A stretch of DNA of 6,892 bases, taken from the NCBI GenBank assembly GCA_030608245.1, contig JAUWEO010000097.1, positions 1 through 6,892 on the forward strand, in the 5' to 3' direction. Origin of the DNA: Candidatus Latescibacterota bacterium. Its GTDB lineage: Bacteria > Latescibacterota > MVCY01. Position 1 is the stretch's first letter; the number at the start of each line of letters is the position of its first letter. The translations under genes and the position numbers were made by a program. Shown here piece after piece: positions 1 through 4,897 of this stretch. The notes under the pieces were generated by a model, which searched no databases, was not told the DNA's origin, and was given only the letters and a program-made list of their open reading frames with translations.

Positions 1-569
1 GCATCCACCTTCTTAGCAACTGATAGAACTACTACATTTGGGTTGGAAGAGTACGTGTTGGCAGTAACATCTACCCTTACGTTGTTCCTAATAAAAGAAA
101 TGAGGAAATTGTATCCACCATACCAACAGTTGTCCCCTATCTCCCCTGCCCGGTTCAAATCTATCGCGTTCCCCATCCAGAGATTAGTAGAACAAAGTCT
201 TTCCACTATAGCCTCTTCTGCATCGGAAACAGACGTATAGATCCAGTAGGCGAGCCTTACTTTCTCAGTCTCTCCTTCCCCCACAGCGACGTTGACAACA
301 AAGTAGGTCTCATGCAGAGATTCTACTTGCTCTACAGCTTTCACAGCCGAATCCTTCAAAAGAGCTTCCATCGGAAACGCCTTAATGAAAGGCATATCAC
401 AAGGGACATCTCTGAATTTGAACTCTCTTCTTGGTGGCTCCCACATCCATGTCCGAATGTGAATTCCCTGTGACGTTTCACAAAAAGCGATACTTGCAAA
501 AATCACAACGCTAAGTACGGCAATTGAATAGAGCCACCCTTGAAATACTCCAACCCGCTTGGTCTTCAT
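1..569 (-). CDS. Secreted protein of unknown function, C-terminus cut by window edge
   Basis: This frame is open from an ATG at 569 to the window edge, giving 189 complete codons and no stop, so the 3' end is missing. The ATG follows AGGAG (582-578) at 8-nt spacing, which supports the start. The first 30 residues have a basic start (MKTKRVG), a hydrophobic core around residues 13-27 (LYSIAVLSVVIFASIAF) and then Cys-Glu, so they look like a signal peptide; the Cys could be a lipobox but the fit is poor. The rest is soluble and mixed alpha/beta in character, with motifs such as AYWIYTSVSDAEEAI, GDNCWYGGYNFLISFIRNN and a late SVAKKVDA. I recognise no catalytic motif. The pattern 'isFvRNNV.V.v...NP.v..la.kiD' recalls small exported proteins of unknown function. 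Reading-frame confidence is high; function is unknown. Confidence 0.8.
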   Translation of the reverse strand, partial: MKTKRVGVFQGWLYSIAVLSVVIFASIAFCETSQGIHIRTWMWEPPRREFKFRDVPCDMPFIKAFPMEALLKDSAVKAVEQVESLHETYFVVNVAVGEGETEKVRLAYWIYTSVSDAEEAIVERLCSTNLWMGNAIDLNRAGEIGDNCWYGGYNFLISFIRNNVRVDVTANTYSSNPNVVVLSVAKKVD

Positions 570-600
570 GGGTATCACTCCTTGTCTTAATGGTTAACTC

Positions 601-669
601 AGAGCCTATCCGAAAACCTTGCTAAGTCATTGAGACTCAAGGCTCAAATACGGTTTTCGGATAGGCTCT
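601..669. repeat. Perfect 18-bp inverted repeat, MITE-like or hairpin
   Basis: The arm AGAGCCTATCCGAAAACC (601-618) is exactly complementary to 652-669, with a 33-nt loop that holds a smaller inverted repeat, TTGAGACTCAA (630-640). It starts 3 nt past the TAA of the transglutaminase-like ORF and about 30 nt upstream of the next gene's start. Neither strand has a T-run directly after the stem, so it is a poor intrinsic terminator. The arms resemble transposon terminal inverted repeats, and the whole could be a very short non-autonomous element, but I see no convincing target-site duplication. Confidence 0.75.
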
Positions 670-671
670 TA

Positions 672-1235
672 TTAGTATACATATCCTGTGTCGGCATCCC
701 ATCCCGTGTAATACTGTCCTTCCCCCAGCAAATACCCGTCATAGATGCCTTGAGGCATATTACTGGGCAGTATAGGACTATCTTTATTGACCCTTATGCA
801 GGCATCATAAACATCACCGCCTAACCAACCATAGTGGTGCATGGCCCACAGTTCTATGCCCCAAACGGGAGTGCCAATAGGATCAATCTCATTGGTCTCA
901 AACCCAGGAGGGTCCACATTCCAGATTCTCTTGCTCTTGGATGCACAACCAACCGCTGCGCTATAGATATTAAACAGATTTCCAACATCGGAGCACATTA
1001 CTGTTACGGAGCTGGACGAACCCATGTCATCGAGAAAGCCAGTAAGATTGAACGTTCTGTTACCTGCACCACTACTATATGATGAGGATTCAGGGTCATA
1101 ATCGATGTCCCCATCGGTATCGCCCATATAGTATATTCCCTCGGTCACCTCGGTCGCTACGCTGTCACTGCTGGTCTTCCCACTTGCCCAGACACAGGCA
1201 TTCTCTAAAACACCGTTCACCCACGGCTCCGACAT
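672..1235 (-). CDS. Transglutaminase-like domain protein, probably N-terminally truncated
   Basis: This 187-residue ORF has no signal peptide or membrane segment. A Cys in MCSDVGNLFNIYSAAVGC (Cys81), a His pair in WAMHHYGWLGG (His133-His134) and an Asp in VYDAC (Asp144) occur in the order and approximate spacing of the Cys-His-Asp triad of transglutaminase/protease-like folds. That assignment is inference from pattern. The start is weak: the only SD-like sequence, AGGTGA (1254-1249), lies 13 nt from the ATG and overlaps the stop of the upstream gene. The frame continues upstream of the ATG for 11 more codons (ending IGDPQSP before Met) to a stop at 1271-1269. Family members are normally exported and longer, so this may be the surviving C-terminal part of a broken gene, translated if at all by coupling to the 66-residue gene 17 nt upstream. 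Confidence 0.6.
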   Translation of the reverse strand: MSEPWVNGVLENACVWASGKTSSDSVATEVTEGIYYMGDTDGDIDYDPESSSYSSGAGNRTFNLTGFLDDMGSSSSVTVMCSDVGNLFNIYSAAVGCASKSKRIWNVDPPGFETNEIDPIGTPVWGIELWAMHHYGWLGGDVYDACIRVNKDSPILPSNMPQGIYDGYLLGEGQYYTGWDADTGYVY

Positions 1236-1252
1236 CGGGGACTGAGGGTCAC

Positions 1253-1453
1253 CTATTTTCCAAATACTTTAGACACTGGTTTTATTGCTGCTAACACAAA
1301 AATCAGCGCGTACCAATACCAATCTAAACTAAGCAGTGGCTTCCAAAGTTTTGCTATCATTAATACAAAACCGACAATACTTAGTTTCAGGAACTGTATA
1401 TCAATCCAATTGCATTTTTTTATTCTTGAATCTGTCCAAGTTCCAAAACTCAT
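1253..1453 (-). CDS. Small two-helix membrane protein of unknown function
   Basis: A 66-residue protein with an ATG preceded by AAAGGAGG (1470-1463) at 9-nt spacing, one of the best ribosome sites in the window. After a polar, basic N-terminus (TDSRIKKCNWIDIQ) come two hydrophobic stretches, roughly residues 22-36 (LKLSIVGFVLMIAKL) and 45-60 (WYWYALIFVLAAIKPV), joined by a short WKPLLSLD linker, and a basic tail (SKVFGK). This predicts an inner-membrane helical hairpin. The general pattern (KxxDxxxxK near the N-terminus, two helices, then an IKP-x-x-K-V-F end) recalls short conserved membrane proteins in archaea and bacteria with no assigned role. The transglutaminase-like ORF begins 17 nt after its stop, so the two could be cotranscribed. 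Confidence 0.8.
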   Translation of the reverse strand: MSFGTWTDSRIKKCNWIDIQFLKLSIVGFVLMIAKLWKPLLSLDWYWYALIFVLAAIKPVSKVFGK

Positions 1454-1537
1454 ATTTTTGTACCTCCTTTCAGCGAATTAATTAGCATTTATGATTTTTG
1501 TATCCCGAAGCTGATTGCGTATAACTCCCACATATGC

Positions 1538-1611
1538 GAACCAAAAGGTTCGTATTAATCGATTATTTGCGGTATATACGAACTGGTTCGCCAATATTCA
1601 CTTTGGCAGTG
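1538..1611 (-). repeat. 74-nt direct repeat, copy A (downstream of hicA)
   Basis: This segment aligns without gaps to 2113-2186 in the same orientation, with about 62 of 74 positions identical by eye. It lies 20 nt past the hicA stop and contains nested inverted repeats: CGAACC-aaaa-GGTTCG (1537-1552), and a larger imperfect pair formed by 1536-1555 and 1576-1591. On the minus strand it could be read as a short peptide tail ending IGEPVRIYRK-stop, in frame with hicA after its stop, but I see no independent start for it. Confidence 0.8.
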
Positions 1612-1631
1612 ACCTTAAAGCCAGGGTCAAC

Positions 1632-1856
1632 CTACTTTGATAAGTTCATGAACTCATCCACGCTCAGGCTCGCCTGCCGGATGATAGCTCTCAGGGTACC
1701 TCGGTCCAGCACTTTGTGGTCGGGCACAACGACCTGAGCGAAGGGATCATCGCGCCGTAGAATCAGATGGCTCCCCCTTTGCCACTTTAGATAGAAACCT
1801 GCTCGTTCAAGCGCTTGAACACACTTGCGTCCTGAAATAACGGGTAACTTGCTCAT
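1632..1856 (-). CDS. hicA: HicA-type mRNA interferase toxin
   Basis: A 74-residue protein of typical HicA length and composition. HicA toxins have a double-stranded-RNA-binding-like fold and cleave mRNA through one His; here the hallmark Gly-Ser-His is at residues 28-30 (KWQRGSHLILRR) after the ALERAGF segment (15-21). A further conserved-looking stretch, VVVPDHKVLDRGTLRAIIRQ, follows, and Asp and Glu lie near the C-terminus (SVDEFM). Its ATG overlaps the hicB stop in an ATGA (1856-1853), and no separate strong SD is visible, so translation is probably coupled to hicB. The antitoxin-first order keeps antitoxin made before toxin. All expected toxin residues are present, so it appears intact. 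Confidence 0.93.
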   Translation of the reverse strand: MSKLPVISGRKCVQALERAGFYLKWQRGSHLILRRDDPFAQVVVPDHKVLDRGTLRAIIRQASLSVDEFMNLSK

Positions 1857-2059
1857 ACGGCTACCGTCAGAAGTTCAAACTGCTCCTCGGGAACCGGCAG
1901 GTTATCATCTTCGAGTGCGGCAATATGCCCCTCGATGGCCTCTCGGATATTCTGGATAGCCTCTTCCTTGGTTTTGCCCTGGCTAATACATCCGGGTAAT
2001 GTGGGACATTCAGCCACCCAGTAGCCATCTTCTCCAGGATAGATGATCACTTGTCGCAT
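1853..2059 (-). CDS. hicB: HicB-family antitoxin, short form
   Basis: A 68-residue protein with the partial RNase-H-like fold signature of HicB/UPF0150 antitoxins: a YPGEDGYWVAECPTLPGC strand region (7-24), then SQGKTKEEAIQNIREAIEGHIAAL. Such proteins bind HicA and block its active site. The ATG follows GGAG (2071-2068) at 8-nt spacing. The protein ends shortly after the core helix, in LPVPEEQFELLTVAV, and shows no C-terminal ribbon-helix-helix or helix-turn-helix, so it may neutralise the toxin without the DNA-binding autoregulation of longer HicB forms. Upstream, on the minus strand, are direct-repeat copy B and a TTGACA at 2207-2202 without a good -10 partner, so I do not call a promoter. 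Confidence 0.93.
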   Translation of the reverse strand: MRQVIIYPGEDGYWVAECPTLPGCISQGKTKEEAIQNIREAIEGHIAALEDDNLPVPEEQFELLTVAV

Positions 2060-2112
2060 TGTTTGATCTCCATTTAGTCCAAATCGCCGTTTCGCAGACG
2101 ATTAGGATTGTT

Positions 2113-2186
2113 GAACCAAAGGGTTCGTATTGGCAGATTATTTGCGGCATATACAACATAGTTCGCCAATATTCACTTCGGCGGTG
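2113..2186 (-). repeat. 74-nt direct repeat, copy B (upstream of hicB)
   Basis: This is the second copy of the segment at 1538-1611, in the same orientation, 53 nt upstream of the hicB start and offset by 575 nt. The most conserved blocks are GATTATTTGCGG (2136-2147) and GTTCGCCAATATTCACTT (2161-2178). The small hairpin GAACC-aaag-GGTTC (2113-2126) is retained, but the larger hairpin of copy A is eroded by substitutions. Its place just ahead of hicB means it could include promoter or operator sequence, or be a footprint of duplication or insertion of the hicBA unit. Confidence 0.8.
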
Positions 2187-2538
2187 CTCACTATTCTTCA
2201 CTGTCAAGCATTTTTTATTTGTTTGCCCCTCTTTTTAAGTTGAGTTTTTCCAGATGTAATAGCTCACAAATTCGCTGCTGCAACTGCCCTGTTTTACCAA
2301 CCTCAACACATAAAAAGCCGGATCGCTATCCTTTTGGACTTCTCAGCAATCCGGCTATTACAGTTTCATTATCCCAAACTCCACGACTTGGGCGATTCAG
2401 CTCCTCAAAGCTGCCTTTGGAAACTCCATATATTAGCTTGCCATAGTCACTTCAATAATTATCAATATAGCGAAAATTTTCAAGAAGTCAAGGATTTTGG
2501 ACAAAAACTCCAGCAGCTCTCTAAGCCAACGAATTCCG
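2187..2538. other. Mostly non-coding stretch between hicBA and the membrane-protein gene
   Basis: Over about 350 nt I find no gene I can support. The stretch contains the terminator at 2312-2356 and a weaker inverted repeat, CCCAA/TTGGG (2373-2391). On the minus strand, the reading between roughly 2454 and 2213 is open except for one in-frame TAG at 2328-2326, inside the terminator hairpin. It has no ribosome site and no recognisable motifs, so a decayed gene is possible but unproven. The part next to 2538 is AT-rich. Confidence 0.5.
2312..2356 (-). terminator. Rho-independent terminator for the envelope operon
   Basis: Read on the minus strand, an 8-bp stem AGCCGGAT/ATCCGGCT (2356-2349 with 2323-2316) is followed directly by TTTTT (five A's at 2312-2316 on the plus strand, the last being the closing pair). 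The 25-nt loop folds further: a possible U-G pair, GCU/AGC, and UCC/GGA closed by an AAAA tetraloop, with an asymmetric GAGAAG bulge. It lies about 180 nt past the stop of the membrane-protein gene and is the only strong T-tailed hairpin on that side. Confidence 0.75.
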
Positions 2539-3201
2539 TTATGCTTCCGAGGAGCTTTGCAGGTCAGATTCTGGGTTTTTTTCCTCTTGTTGTTCCGGTT
2601 GTTCTTCCTCTGCTTTCTGTTCAATCTCCTGTGGTTCAGGCTCAGACTCAGATACTGATGGCTGCAAAGTCTTTGTCTGTCTCTGAACGAGAAAAAAGAA
2701 CCCTATCAGTCCTAAGCCCAATACCAGTAGAAACAAACCAAAGGAGTGAGCCCAAAATCCCACTCCAATGGCCGCAATTATAACGCCACTTATGAAAAAC
2801 TTCTTATTTCTTCCCGGGGAGATTCGCTTTCCTGTATGGACAAAACCGAGACCAATCAATCCTATTCCTAAGAGGAACAGAAAGAAACCAAAGGACCCGA
2901 ATATCCACATCAGGCCTAAAGCTGCCAGTATGATCCCAGCAAGCAATATCTTGTCCAGCTTGGAAGATTCTTCCTTTGGCAAAGCTGCCTCAACAGCTTG
3001 AACCTCAGGCAGCATACCTTTCTCTGCCATTACCATTCTCTCCTCGTGTTCCCACTGTCTGCGTCTGTTCCGCGCCCGGATGATAAGCCAGACTATGAAA
3101 ATAGCTGCTATTACCGGAACGAAGAATATACCAAATATTCCAAATATTGCCACCAGAGTCTCTGAACCTCCAGATCCCAAGTGAAAGGGAGCACCCCACA
3201 T
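2539..3201 (-). CDS. Multi-pass membrane protein with duplicated two-helix unit
   Basis: A 220-residue integral membrane protein. The start is the ATG at 3201: an in-frame GTG at 3210 lies inside the Shine-Dalgarno AAAGGAGG (3217-3210), which is 8 nt from the ATG. Predicted helices are near residues 16-42, 85-101, 103-121, 136-152 and 154-172. After the first helix comes a basic stretch and the segment QWEHEERMVMAEKGMLP (49-65), which resembles the juxtamembrane motif of DUF6249-like bacterial membrane proteins. Helices 2-3 (86-120) and 4-5 (136-170) are a gap-free internal repeat. The tail (173-220) is rich in Glu, Gln and Ser, probably disordered and cytoplasmic. The ATG is 1 nt past the toast-rack stop, so the genes are translationally coupled. 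I infer a sensor or accessory role in envelope stress; the function is unknown. Confidence 0.88.
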   Translation of the reverse strand: MWGAPFHLGSGGSETLVAIFGIFGIFFVPVIAAIFIVWLIIRARNRRRQWEHEERMVMAEKGMLPEVQAVEAALPKEESSKLDKILLAGIILAALGLMWIFGSFGFFLFLLGIGLIGLGFVHTGKRISPGRNKKFFISGVIIAAIGVGFWAHSFGLFLLVLGLGLIGFFFLVQRQTKTLQPSVSESEPEPQEIEQKAEEEQPEQQEEKNPESDLQSSSEA

Positions 3202-3202
3202 C

Positions 3203-4066
3203 TCAATCACCTCCTTTATTGTTTACAGACTCTATGTTAATACTTCCCAGTCCACATTCCAGATGGATAATCAATTCTGCCTCTGTTTTTCCATAGCTTT
3301 CATTTATATAGGTCTTATCCTGTTTTTCGAAACCTCCCACAGAAAAGACACACAGAGAGACCCCTGAGGCGTCGATCTTTGCGCCCACCTCTTTGGGGAT
3401 CAACAGGGTCAACTGTCCCAGTCCCATAGATATATCCACCCGGGCTTTCTGCCTTAAATCGCCTCTGAAATCCAGAGTGTAAGTCCCCACACCTCCCTGG
3501 AAACACATCTGCTTGAAATTGGCGTTGCCCAACCCTTCTGCTCTCAACTTAGCTGCCCCGACAGCAAGCTTTAATTCTTCCATGACCTCTTTATTGGGGC
3601 GATTGAATCGGAGAGTGGTTTTGCTGGCTCCTGTTTCTATATTCAGCTTCTTTACCTTGAATTCGCTGAAATCAAGATCAGCCTTGTTTGCCCCCATTTC
3701 GATATCGAAACTCAACGGGACCTTGTTCGTGAACCGCAGATTCCAGGTATTCTTGAAATCCTTCCAGTGAGTCCCCTCATCTTTTCTTTCCATACTCAGT
3801 TTCAGTTGCCCGACGCTGTTCTCTTTGCTGTATTCCACAACAGGCTGGAGTTTCTCTTTTGGATACTCAAAATCGGCGTCGAACAATACCTTGCCCTGGG
3901 CTTTCCCTATCTTCAACTCTCCAGCTCCGAACTCGATCTTCACCTCCACCAGCTTTTCCCCACTCAGCTTGATCTCTCGGTGCAGGATGGTAGTCTGGTC
4001 AGAGCTGGCGACAGAGGTTACCCCCAGCAGAACAGCAGCAATGAGCAAGAAGAACTTTCTAAACAT
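3203..4066 (-). CDS. Secreted toast-rack (LiaF-like/DUF2154-type) protein
   Basis: A 287-residue protein with a signal peptide (basic MFRKFF, hydrophobic 6-18, likely cleavage near SVASS) and no other membrane segment. The mature part is beta-rich. By eye, seven G-[AVL]-x repeats recur at about residues 46, 123, 144, 168, 190, 213 and 270, as in EFGAGELKI, EMGANKADL, SMGLGQLTL and ECGLGSINI. That is the pattern of toast-rack beta-solenoids found in LiaF C-termini and DUF4097/DUF2154 proteins. The N-terminal KVLFDADFEYPKEKLQPVVEY resembles the toast-rack N-terminal module. The chosen ATG (4066) is 8 nt from AAAGGAGG (4082-4075); an in-frame GTG at 4075 lies in that SD. Toast-rack proteins act in cell-envelope stress sensing, which fits the neighbouring ECF sigma factor. 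Exact family membership is inference. Confidence 0.85.
   Translation of the reverse strand: MFRKFFLLIAAVLLGVTSVASSDQTTILHREIKLSGEKLVEVKIEFGAGELKIGKAQGKVLFDADFEYPKEKLQPVVEYSKENSVGQLKLSMERKDEGTHWKDFKNTWNLRFTNKVPLSFDIEMGANKADLDFSEFKVKKLNIETGASKTTLRFNRPNKEVMEELKLAVGAAKLRAEGLGNANFKQMCFQGGVGTYTLDFRGDLRQKARVDISMGLGQLTLLIPKEVGAKIDASGVSLCVFSVGGFEKQDKTYINESYGKTEAELIIHLECGLGSINIESVNNKGGD
3210..3217 (-). promoter_or_regulatory. Ribosome binding site deciding the 3201 start
   Basis: AAAGGAGG lies 8 nt from the ATG at 3201. It is encoded within the last codons of the toast-rack gene (Lys-Gly-Gly-Asp-stop). Because the in-frame GTG at 3210 is part of this site, it cannot be the start. Confidence 0.9.
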
Positions 4067-4128
4067 CTCAGCCACCTCCTTTTTACAAGACGAAACCTTC
4101 TTTTGGGAAAACGGAACCTTCTGAGCAT
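4018..4128 (-). CDS. Possible 36-residue Arg-rich leader peptide overlapping the toast-rack gene
   Basis: An ATG at 4128 sits 8 nt from a perfect AAGGAGG (4143-4137), as strong as the sites of the two genes downstream. It opens 36 codons beginning MLRRFRFPKRRFRLVKRRW, stopping at 4018 inside the toast-rack gene in another frame, with a 49-nt overlap. Ribosomes reading it would cross the toast-rack SD, so it could tune or couple toast-rack translation. The start region closely duplicates the toast-rack start region 62 nt downstream, so it may instead be a duplicated initiation region with no useful product. Its tail (SSSCSLLLFCWG) is only the shifted reading of the signal peptide. Confidence 0.35.
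   Translation of the reverse strand: MLRRFRFPKRRFRLVKRRWLRCLESSSCSLLLFCWG
4075..4082 (-). promoter_or_regulatory. Ribosome binding site deciding the 4066 start
   Basis: AAAGGAGG lies 8 nt from the ATG at 4066. The in-frame GTG at 4075 overlaps it and is rejected as a start. Confidence 0.9.
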
Positions 4129-4171
4129 CTCAGTCACCTCCTTCGACAAAGCAGATTTTCGATTTCTAACT

Positions 4172-4201
4172 ATCTGACCTGCCTTTTTCCCAGAATGTTT
4201 C
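4172..4201 (-). promoter_or_regulatory. Candidate ECF-sigma promoter of the toast-rack operon
   Basis: On the minus strand GAAACATT (4201-4194) is followed after 15 nt by GTC (4178-4176), continuing AGAT. GAAAC-like -35 and GTC-like -10 elements are typical of promoters read by extracytoplasmic-function sigma factors. The same pair with the same spacing occurs on the plus strand ahead of the sigma gene. The -10 GTC is 50 nt upstream of the first well-placed ATG (4128), leaving room for a short leader and its SD. Confidence 0.6.
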
Positions 4202-4243
4202 ACTCTCTGGTGCCTATTTTGTGAAAAAAAGTCGCTCGGAAGG

Positions 4244-4269
4244 GAAACATTTTCTTGACATCCAAAGTC
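4244..4269 (+). promoter_or_regulatory. Candidate autoregulatory ECF-sigma promoter of the sigma operon
   Basis: GAAACATT (4244-4251), a 15-nt spacer and GTC (4267-4269) mirror the motif on the opposite strand at 4201-4176. The ATG of the sigma gene is about 50 nt from the -10. Autoregulation through such a site is common among ECF sigma factors. It is interleaved with a housekeeping-type promoter at 4255-4283. Confidence 0.6.
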
Positions 4270-4283
4270 CTATTTCATAGATT
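4255..4283 (+). promoter_or_regulatory. Candidate sigma-70 promoter of the sigma operon
   Basis: A perfect TTGACA (4255-4260) is separated by 17 nt from TAGATT (4278-4283), which matches TATAAT at 4 of 6 positions. It would give a start of transcription about 25-30 nt before the sigma-gene ATG and could supply basal expression alongside the overlapping ECF-type site. Confidence 0.55.
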
Positions 4284-4317
4284 GAGAGAGAAAAGAAACC
4301 CCCAAGGCATCTTCTCT

Positions 4318-4893
4318 ATGGAACACTCAGATGAAGAATTGGTAGCGAAGGCGAAAAAAAACGACAGAAGGGCTTTTGAGGACCTGGTCAATCGCCATCA
4401 AAAGATGGTCTTCAACCTTGCCTACCGGATATTGGGAAACAGAGAGGATGCCGAAGACGCAGCCCAGGATAGTTTCATCAGACTGTACCATTCTATTGCC
4501 AAATTCCGGGGACAGGCGAAGTTCACCACCTGGCTTTATCGGATAGTCTCCAATGTCTGTCTGTCAAAACTCAGCGCATCTGCTGCCAGACAGAGCTTTA
4601 TAGAACTTGATGCAGAAACGGAGTCAGTCTATTCAGAGGCCTCCGATTGGGAAGATACTCCAGAAAACATCTTGTTAAAGGAAGAGTCCAAGCAGACAGT
4701 TCGAGACTTGGTGCGACTGCTTCCCCCTGCTTACCGGGCGGTGATCACCCTGTATCACTTGGAGTGGTTCTCCTACGCTGAGATCGCCCAAATTTTAGAT
4801 TTGCCTGAGGGTACAGTGAAGACGCATCTTTTTCGAGCCAGAGAGGCATTAAAAAAAGCAGTGCTAAACAAATATCAACAGGGAGAGATTTGA
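4318..4893 (+). CDS. ECF (sigma-70 family) RNA polymerase sigma factor
   Basis: A 191-residue sigma factor with only regions 2 and 4, as in the extracytoplasmic-function group. Region 2 spans about 20-86, with the core-binding and -10 recognition segment DAEDAAQDSFIRLYHSIAKF (44-63) and FTTWLYRIVSNVCLSKL (69-85). An acidic linker (96-124) leads to region 4 (126-179), with LPPAYRAVITLYHLEWFSY and the helix-turn-helix YAEIAQILDLPEGTVKTHLF, then RAREALKK. It directs RNA polymerase to stress promoters and is held inactive by its anti-sigma partner, encoded 4 nt downstream. I chose the ATG at 4318: a longer frame from a TTG at 4255 would start inside the promoter's TTGACA. The SD is weak (AAGG, 10 nt away). 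Confidence 0.95.
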   Translation: MEHSDEELVAKAKKNDRRAFEDLVNRHQKMVFNLAYRILGNREDAEDAAQDSFIRLYHSIAKFRGQAKFTTWLYRIVSNVCLSKLSASAARQSFIELDAETESVYSEASDWEDTPENILLKEESKQTVRDLVRLLPPAYRAVITLYHLEWFSYAEIAQILDLPEGTVKTHLFRAREALKKAVLNKYQQGEI

Positions 4894-4897
4894 AGGG

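Noticed and set aside
1538..2186. Integron cassette with attC sites
   Set aside because: The repeats have palindromic character, but I do not find the GTTRRRY/RYYYAAC core boxes of attC sites, and no integrase is present.
2202..2207. TTGACA on the minus strand as a hicBA promoter
   Set aside because: No acceptable -10 hexamer lies 16-18 nt downstream.
2213..2454. Minus-strand open stretch with one in-frame TAG, possible decayed gene
   Set aside because: No start, ribosome site or recognisable motif. The TAG falls in a well-formed terminator hairpin that explains the sequence better.
2433..2624. Minus-strand 63-codon frame with a hydrophobic C-terminal half
   Set aside because: Its TTG start lies inside the membrane-protein gene, the SD-like AGGAGA is only 1 nt away, and the first half is a shifted reading of that gene's Glu-rich tail.
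2334..2783. Plus-strand 149-codon frame
   Set aside because: It is antisense to the membrane-protein gene's 3' end and the terminator, with no ribosome site and no family resemblance.
3767..4177. Plus-strand frames opposite the toast-rack gene
   Set aside because: They are mirror readings of a well-supported secreted protein with an ideal ribosome site.
4255..4317. N-terminal extension of the sigma factor from a TTG
   Set aside because: The TTG is the first triplet of a TTGACA promoter box, and ECF sigma factors typically begin near the MEHSDEELVAKA segment.
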